This document shows, piece after piece, positions 13,832 to 16,850 of a DNA stretch of 16,850 nt. Location of the stretch: NCBI GenBank assembly GCA_016293155.1, contig JAEDEU010000029.1:1-16850 (forward strand), given 5' to 3'. The DNA comes from Clostridiaceae bacterium. Its GTDB lineage: Bacteria; Bacillota; Clostridia; Oscillospirales; Butyricicoccaceae. A program made the translations under genes and the position numbers. The notes under the pieces were generated by a model. It saw only the letters and a program-made list of their open reading frames with translations. It was not told the DNA's origin and searched no databases. The number at the start of each line of letters is the position of its first letter. Position 1 is the stretch's first letter.

Positions 13832-15139
13832 TTATTTTCGTTCCGGAATCACAAAAATGAAGAGCAGCGAGCTGATGAGCAGCATGTAGGGATAGAACAG
13901 GTTTGGCATAATGTCAAACGCGGAAACCTCACAGCCCAGCTCGTTCGCGGCGGAGATGGCAACCAGCATCTGCGCGCCATACGGGATGACACCCTGAAAG
14001 ATACAGGAAAACGTATCCAGAATGGATGCCGCATTGCGCGGGGAGATATTATATTCGCTCGCCATTTCCTTCGCAATCGGATTCGCCATGACAATTGCAA
14101 CCGTGTTGTTGGCAGTGGCGATATCCATCGTGCCGACCAGCAGTCCCATGCCCAGCTTTCCGCCCTTGCGGCTTTTGAATACACGCTTGGTAAAGTTCAG
14201 CAGCGCGGTAAAGCCGCCGTATTCATGAATGAGCGCGCAGATCGCAGAGACCAGAATGGCTACCATCGTGGTTTCATACATTCCTGCCGCGCCGGAACCC
14301 ATATTGCTCAGCAGGTCGGTTGCCTCGGTGGCACCCGTGGCAAGCATGACCACGGAGCCGGACAAAATGCCGATCAGCAGAACCACAAACACGTTGATGC
14401 CGATGATGCCGCCGATCAGAACCAGCAGGTAGGGAATCAGCTGTACCAGATTGTAGTCCTGAATCATCGCGGCACCTGCGTCCGTACCGGAGGTTTTGAG
14501 GAAAAAAATGCCCAGTGTTACCAGTGCGGCGGGCAGTGCGATGCCGAAATTCGCGCGGAACTTGTCCTTCATGGCACAGCCCTGACCGTTGCAGGCGGCA
14601 ATCGTGGTATCCGAAATAAACGAAAGATTGTCTCCGAACATCGCGCCGCTCATGACCGAGCCGATGCACAGCGGAACGCCGAAGCCCGAGCTGTTTGCCA
14701 CCGCAACCGCAATCGGGGTAATCAGGGTAATCGTGCCCACGGAGGTGCCCATGGCGATGGACACAAAGCAGCTGACCAGAAACAGCACCAGCACGGCAAA
14801 GCGCGCCGGAATGATCGAAAGCAGACAGTATGCCACGCTCTCCGCACTGCTCCGTCCGACAACGCCGACAAAAATACCGGCCGTCATAAAGATCAGAATC
14901 ATGGTGATAATGTTTTTGTCACCGACACCCGCCGCCATGATTTTCAGCTTGTCGTCGAATTTCAGCTTCGGATTTTGCAGGCAGGCAATCAGCAGCGCGG
15001 TAAGAAATGAGACCACAATCGGGATATTATAAAATCCCATCGGAATCTGCATGACATATTCAAACAGAATGCCCAGTCCCAGATACATCACCAAAAATAC
15101 GCCGATTGGCAGCAATGCCTTCCAATTTCCTTTTTCCAT
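13832..15139 (-). CDS. Na+/H+ antiporter, NhaC family
   Basis: A 435-residue polytopic membrane protein with about ten to twelve hydrophobic helices. The start at 15139 has AGAGGAG before it and gives MEKGNWKALLPIGVFLVMYL; the longer frame to 15295 runs back through the promoter and terminator and is rejected. Family marks are FVSIAMGTSVGTITLITPIA, GSVMSGAMFGDNLSFISDTTIAA (the GDN-SPISDTT-like motif of NhaC transporters) and a GTMDIATANNTVAIVMANPIA stretch in the second half. It probably exchanges sodium for protons; some relatives are amino-acid/H+ exchangers, so the substrate is not certain. Monocistronic. Confidence 0.9.
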   Translation of the reverse strand: MEKGNWKALLPIGVFLVMYLGLGILFEYVMQIPMGFYNIPIVVSFLTALLIACLQNPKLKFDDKLKIMAAGVGDKNIITMILIFMTAGIFVGVVGRSSAESVAYCLLSIIPARFAVLVLFLVSCFVSIAMGTSVGTITLITPIAVAVANSSGFGVPLCIGSVMSGAMFGDNLSFISDTTIAACNGQGCAMKDKFRANFGIALPAALVTLGIFFLKTSGTDAGAAMIQDYNLVQLIPYLLVLIGGIIGINVFVVLLIGILSGSVVMLATGATEATDLLSNMGSGAAGMYETTMVAILVSAICALIHEYGGFTALLNFTKRVFKSRKGGKLGMGLLVGTMDIATANNTVAIVMANPIAKEMASEYNISPRNAASILDTFSCIFQGVIPYGAQMLVAISAANELGCEVSAFDIMPNLFYPYMLLISSLLFIFVIPERK

Positions 15140-15182
15140 ATGCGTTTTCTCCTCTACAAAGGTTAAGTTCTTTATGTTCCTT

Positions 15183-15191
15183 ATTATATCA
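15183..15191 (-). promoter_or_regulatory. Extended -10 promoter of the nhaC-type gene
   Basis: On the minus strand TGATATAAT carries a perfect TATAAT (15188-15183) with the upstream TG of an extended -10 box. The -35 region is poor, as is common for extended -10 promoters. It lies 44 bp before the ATG. Confidence 0.65.
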
Positions 15192-15247
15192 TCAAATCCG
15201 AAAAAACTCCACTCCCTTTTTCTCGGCAATCCCTGTATTTCGGGCGC

Positions 15248-15289
15248 AAAAAAGCATCGGAACGAATGCGCCGCCCGCTCCGATGCTTT
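15248..15289 (-). terminator. Intrinsic terminator of the PadR operon
   Basis: An 11-bp perfect stem (15279-15289 with 15251-15261) with a 17-nt loop, then T on the minus strand to 15248. It lies 8 nt after the stop of the last gene of the operon. Confidence 0.87.
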
Positions 15290-15296
15290 GAGCATG

Positions 15297-15542
15297 TTAT
15301 TTTTTTCGGGTCATTCCGATCAGTGTGCCGAGCAGCATTCCGCCGCTGATGCAGAGCACGGTCGGAAAAATGTGAAACAGGCTGAACAGCGCCCCGACAC
15401 CCATGCCGAGAACCAGTCCCTGCGCCATATAATCCTTTTCCCGACTGATTTCATGCCGCGCGGCAAAAAGCGCAAGCACAATTCCCATCATAATCCACGG
15501 CGCCGCTGCACCGATAAAATCAACTGCATTTCCTGCATCCAT
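15297..15542 (-). CDS. Small two-helix membrane protein, unknown function
   Basis: An 81-residue protein with two hydrophobic stretches (about residues 9-28 and 40-76, the latter possibly two helices) and a basic end (TRKK). AGGAGGCATGGAACG before the ATG supports the start. It follows the DUF2812 gene by 17 nt and precedes a terminator, so it is the last gene of the PadR operon. I recognise no family. It may act with the DUF2812 membrane protein. Confidence 0.75.
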   Translation of the reverse strand: MDAGNAVDFIGAAAPWIMMGIVLALFAARHEISREKDYMAQGLVLGMGVGALFSLFHIFPTVLCISGGMLLGTLIGMTRKK

Positions 15543-15559
15543 CGTTCCATGCCTCCTTC

Positions 15560-16105
15560 TTATTCGTGAATCTCACGTTCCTGCTTCATCTTCCGAATCC
15601 GGCGGGAAAGGCGTACAAATCCGACCGAAATCAGCGCACCGAGCGCGATGCAGGGAATGGATATCCCCAGATTGACCGTACTGTGCAGCAGAAATCCGTT
15701 CATCAGGTTGGACAGACCGATCAAATATTCTGCAATCATCACCGGAAGCAGCAAAGAGGTAATGCGCTGTAAATGCCGGATACGGGAATCCATATCCGAA
15801 AACAGATCGAACGGCTCCGCCTCCGCCTTTTTGCGAAAATACACCCAGCGCAGACAGGAGCTGATCTGCTGTGCTCCGGTTTCCTCCATAAATGCAATAT
15901 ACTGCCTGCTTTCCGGATGTTCCGGCAGCTGATCCAGCAGCTCCAGACGGTACTGGTATTCCCCCGGCGTGCCCTCCTCAAAGGTGTACCGACAGAGGTT
16001 GCCGGTGTCGGTCAGGTTCAGTCCCTTTGCCGCCATATCATTGAGCCACTTTTCTTCCTTTTCAAAGTCCCATGCCCAGAAAAGCTTATAAATAACCCTT
16101 GTCAT
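15560..16105 (-). CDS. DUF2812 domain membrane protein
   Basis: A 181-residue protein. The N-terminal soluble part begins MTRVIYKLFWAWDFEKEEKWLNDMAAKGLNL, the DUF2812 hallmark, and continues through the YQYRLELLDQLPEH and YIAFMEETG stretches typical of that family. Two membrane helices follow (about 114-134 and 144-166), with a basic C-terminus. The ATG at 16105 has GGAGGGCTGGAGCG before it and overlaps the end of the PadR gene by 20 nt. PadR-DUF2812 pairs are frequent in Firmicutes, where the regulator controls the membrane partner; the molecular role of DUF2812 is not known. Confidence 0.88.
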   Translation of the reverse strand: MTRVIYKLFWAWDFEKEEKWLNDMAAKGLNLTDTGNLCRYTFEEGTPGEYQYRLELLDQLPEHPESRQYIAFMEETGAQQISSCLRWVYFRKKAEAEPFDLFSDMDSRIRHLQRITSLLLPVMIAEYLIGLSNLMNGFLLHSTVNLGISIPCIALGALISVGFVRLSRRIRKMKQEREIHE

Positions 16106-16412
16106 CGCTCCAGCCCTCCGTAATCCGCAATCCGTTTTCCAGCAGCTCGCGCAGGCGGCAAAGCTCTGCACGTACCATTTGCCGTCCTGTATCCGTCAGC
16201 TGATATTCCTTCTTCCGTCCGCTGCCCGGCAGCGCCTGAATCCAGCCCTTTTCCAGTAGGGTGTTGAGCGCGCCGTACAGCGTTCCAGCCGCAAGATGCA
16301 CACGCCCTCCGCTCAGCTGCTCGGTGTTCTGCATAATGCCATAGCCGTGCATCGGACTGTCCAGAGACAGCAGAATGTAAAACACCGCCTCGGTCAGCGC
16401 CATAGATTCCAT
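16086..16412 (-). CDS. PadR-family transcriptional regulator
   Basis: A 108-residue winged-helix repressor of the short PadR type (PF03551). Residues show the classic pattern: LTEAVFYILLSLDSPMHGYGI (helix 1-2), LAAGTLYGALNTLLEKGWI (recognition helix region) and the wing GRKKEYQLTDTGRQMV. GGAGGAGATCGG precedes the ATG. It heads an operon with DUF2812 and a small membrane protein. Two dyads over its promoter point to autoregulation. The inducing ligand is unknown. Confidence 0.95.
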   Translation of the reverse strand: MESMALTEAVFYILLSLDSPMHGYGIMQNTEQLSGGRVHLAAGTLYGALNTLLEKGWIQALPGSGRKKEYQLTDTGRQMVRAELCRLRELLENGLRITEGWSDDKGYL

Positions 16413-16458
16413 CCGATCTCCTCCCTCCTGTAACGGCTCACTTTATAACCGTTCCCGT

Positions 16459-16509
16459 TATATCGGCTTTCGATATAGTTATTATAACGGCAGCCGATAT
16501 ATTTGTCAA
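16459..16509 (-). promoter_or_regulatory. PadR operon promoter overlaid by two dyad operators
   Basis: On the minus strand TTGACA (16509-16504), a 17-bp spacer and TATAAT (16486-16481) form a perfect sigma-A promoter. A 19-bp dyad fills the spacer and runs into the -10 (16483-16501), and a second, closely similar 19-bp dyad lies just downstream (16459-16477; arms TATATCG/CGATATA). Binding at either would block RNA polymerase, consistent with repression by the PadR protein encoded next. Confidence 0.75.
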
Positions 16510-16517
16510 GAGGCTAT

Positions 16518-16546
16518 AAAAAAACTGCCTCCGATTCGGAAGCAGT
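16518..16546 (-). terminator. Hairpin with T-run, terminator for leftward transcription
   Basis: The stem 16524-16533 with 16537-16546 around a 3-nt loop has one position that becomes a wobble on the minus strand. There it is followed by seven T (16524-16518, one shared with the stem). It would stop transcripts entering the PadR promoter from the right. A near-copy of the stem recurs at 16784-16806 as part of a larger inverted-repeat element. Confidence 0.65.
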
Positions 16547-16806
16547 GAGACTGTCGAGAAAAGCGCCCTCTCCGTCTTCGTCCTGTGGACGAATCCACCT
16601 CTCCCAAAGGGAGAGGCAAGATTGGTACGCAATTATCGTTTGATATGGTGTTAAAACGGGTATATTTCGATAAAAAGATTACGTTACTTGGCTCTCCCTC
16701 TGGGAGAGCTGGCACGGCGTATGCCGTGACTGAGAGGGCTTCTATCAGAAATCTCTCTTTTCAAATCGGTTTTTCGACAAGCTACTGCCTCCGAATCGGA
16801 AGCAGT
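16524..16806. repeat. Miniature inverted-repeat element, about 280 bp, non-coding
   Basis: Both ends carry the same 23-bp hairpin (16524-16546 and 16784-16806, 22 of 23 bases equal). Inside lie two related modules in opposite orientation. The left one has GCCCTCTCCGTC (16565-16576), a TTCGTC/GACGAA hairpin and a palindromic box at 16598-16620 ending GGGAGAGGCAAG. The right one has, on the other strand, GCCCTCTCAGTC (16739-16728), an ACGGC/GCCGT hairpin and the matching box at 16709-16687. No transposase or credible gene is present. The CTCTCCC/GGGAGAG boxes look like a dispersed palindromic repeat I associate with Faecalibacterium-type genomes. The final bases, 16807-16850, show nothing I can name. 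Confidence 0.7.
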
Positions 16807-16850
16807 TTGGAGTTTACAAAATTGCGCCGTCCCGTTTGAGCCGTTTGGTG

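Noticed and set aside
13574..15010. 478-codon open frame on the plus strand
   Set aside because: It is antisense to the NhaC-type antiporter, its translation is a low-complexity mix of Q, N, H and R, and it runs across a promoter and a terminator.
16524..16806. CRISPR-like repeat pair
   Set aside because: There are only two copies of the hairpin, more than 230 bp apart, and inverted modules lie between them; there are no regular spacers and no cas genes.
16585..16839. 84-codon open frame at the right end
   Set aside because: It runs through both palindromic modules and the terminal hairpin of the repeat element, with no ribosome site.

Overview
The window reads as chromosome of a GC-rich, low-motility-signal member of the Clostridia (probably an Oscillospirales/Ruminococcaceae-type gut bacterium). 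The reasons are strong GGAGG ribosome sites before almost every gene, sigma-A promoters, U-tailed intrinsic terminators, a Spo0A-C-like small protein, and PadR/DUF2812 and NhaC-type genes. The genus cannot be fixed from the sequence alone.

The core (about 1.95 to 13.6 kb, all on the minus strand) is a complete urea-use locus. Read in transcription order it holds a cytidylate-kinase-like gene, the urease structural genes ureA-ureB-ureC, an AT-rich promoter island with an early hairpin and a structured leader, the urea ABC transporter urtA-urtB-urtC-urtD-urtE, the nickel-insertion chaperones ureE-ureF-ureG-ureD, and two small conserved-looking membrane proteins of unknown function. A clear intrinsic terminator follows. 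UrtA captures urea outside, UrtBCDE import it with ATP, UreABC hydrolyses it to ammonia and carbamate/CO2, and UreEFGD install the two nickel ions. All the expected catalytic and nickel-ligand residues of UreC are present. No nickel transporter is in the window.

Left flank (1 to 1945): the 3' end of a coiled-coil protein, possibly a dynamin-like GTPase (+), a 74-residue Spo0A-C-like protein (+), and an aldo/keto reductase (-) with its own promoter. Right flank (13.8 to 16.5 kb): an NhaC-type Na+/H+ antiporter (-) and a PadR regulator / DUF2812 protein / small membrane protein operon (-) whose near-perfect promoter is overlaid by two matching dyads. The last 0.3 kb is a gene-free, long interrupted inverted repeat that looks like a miniature repetitive element.

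The most interesting points are regulatory. A terminator hairpin ends only 8 nt before the ureA ribosome site, leaving no room for a ureA promoter. A second terminator-like hairpin begins about a dozen nt after the predicted start of the urtA transcript. Both suggest control by attenuation or readthrough. The two small membrane proteins at the end of the urease operon are the best candidates for an undescribed urease-linked function.
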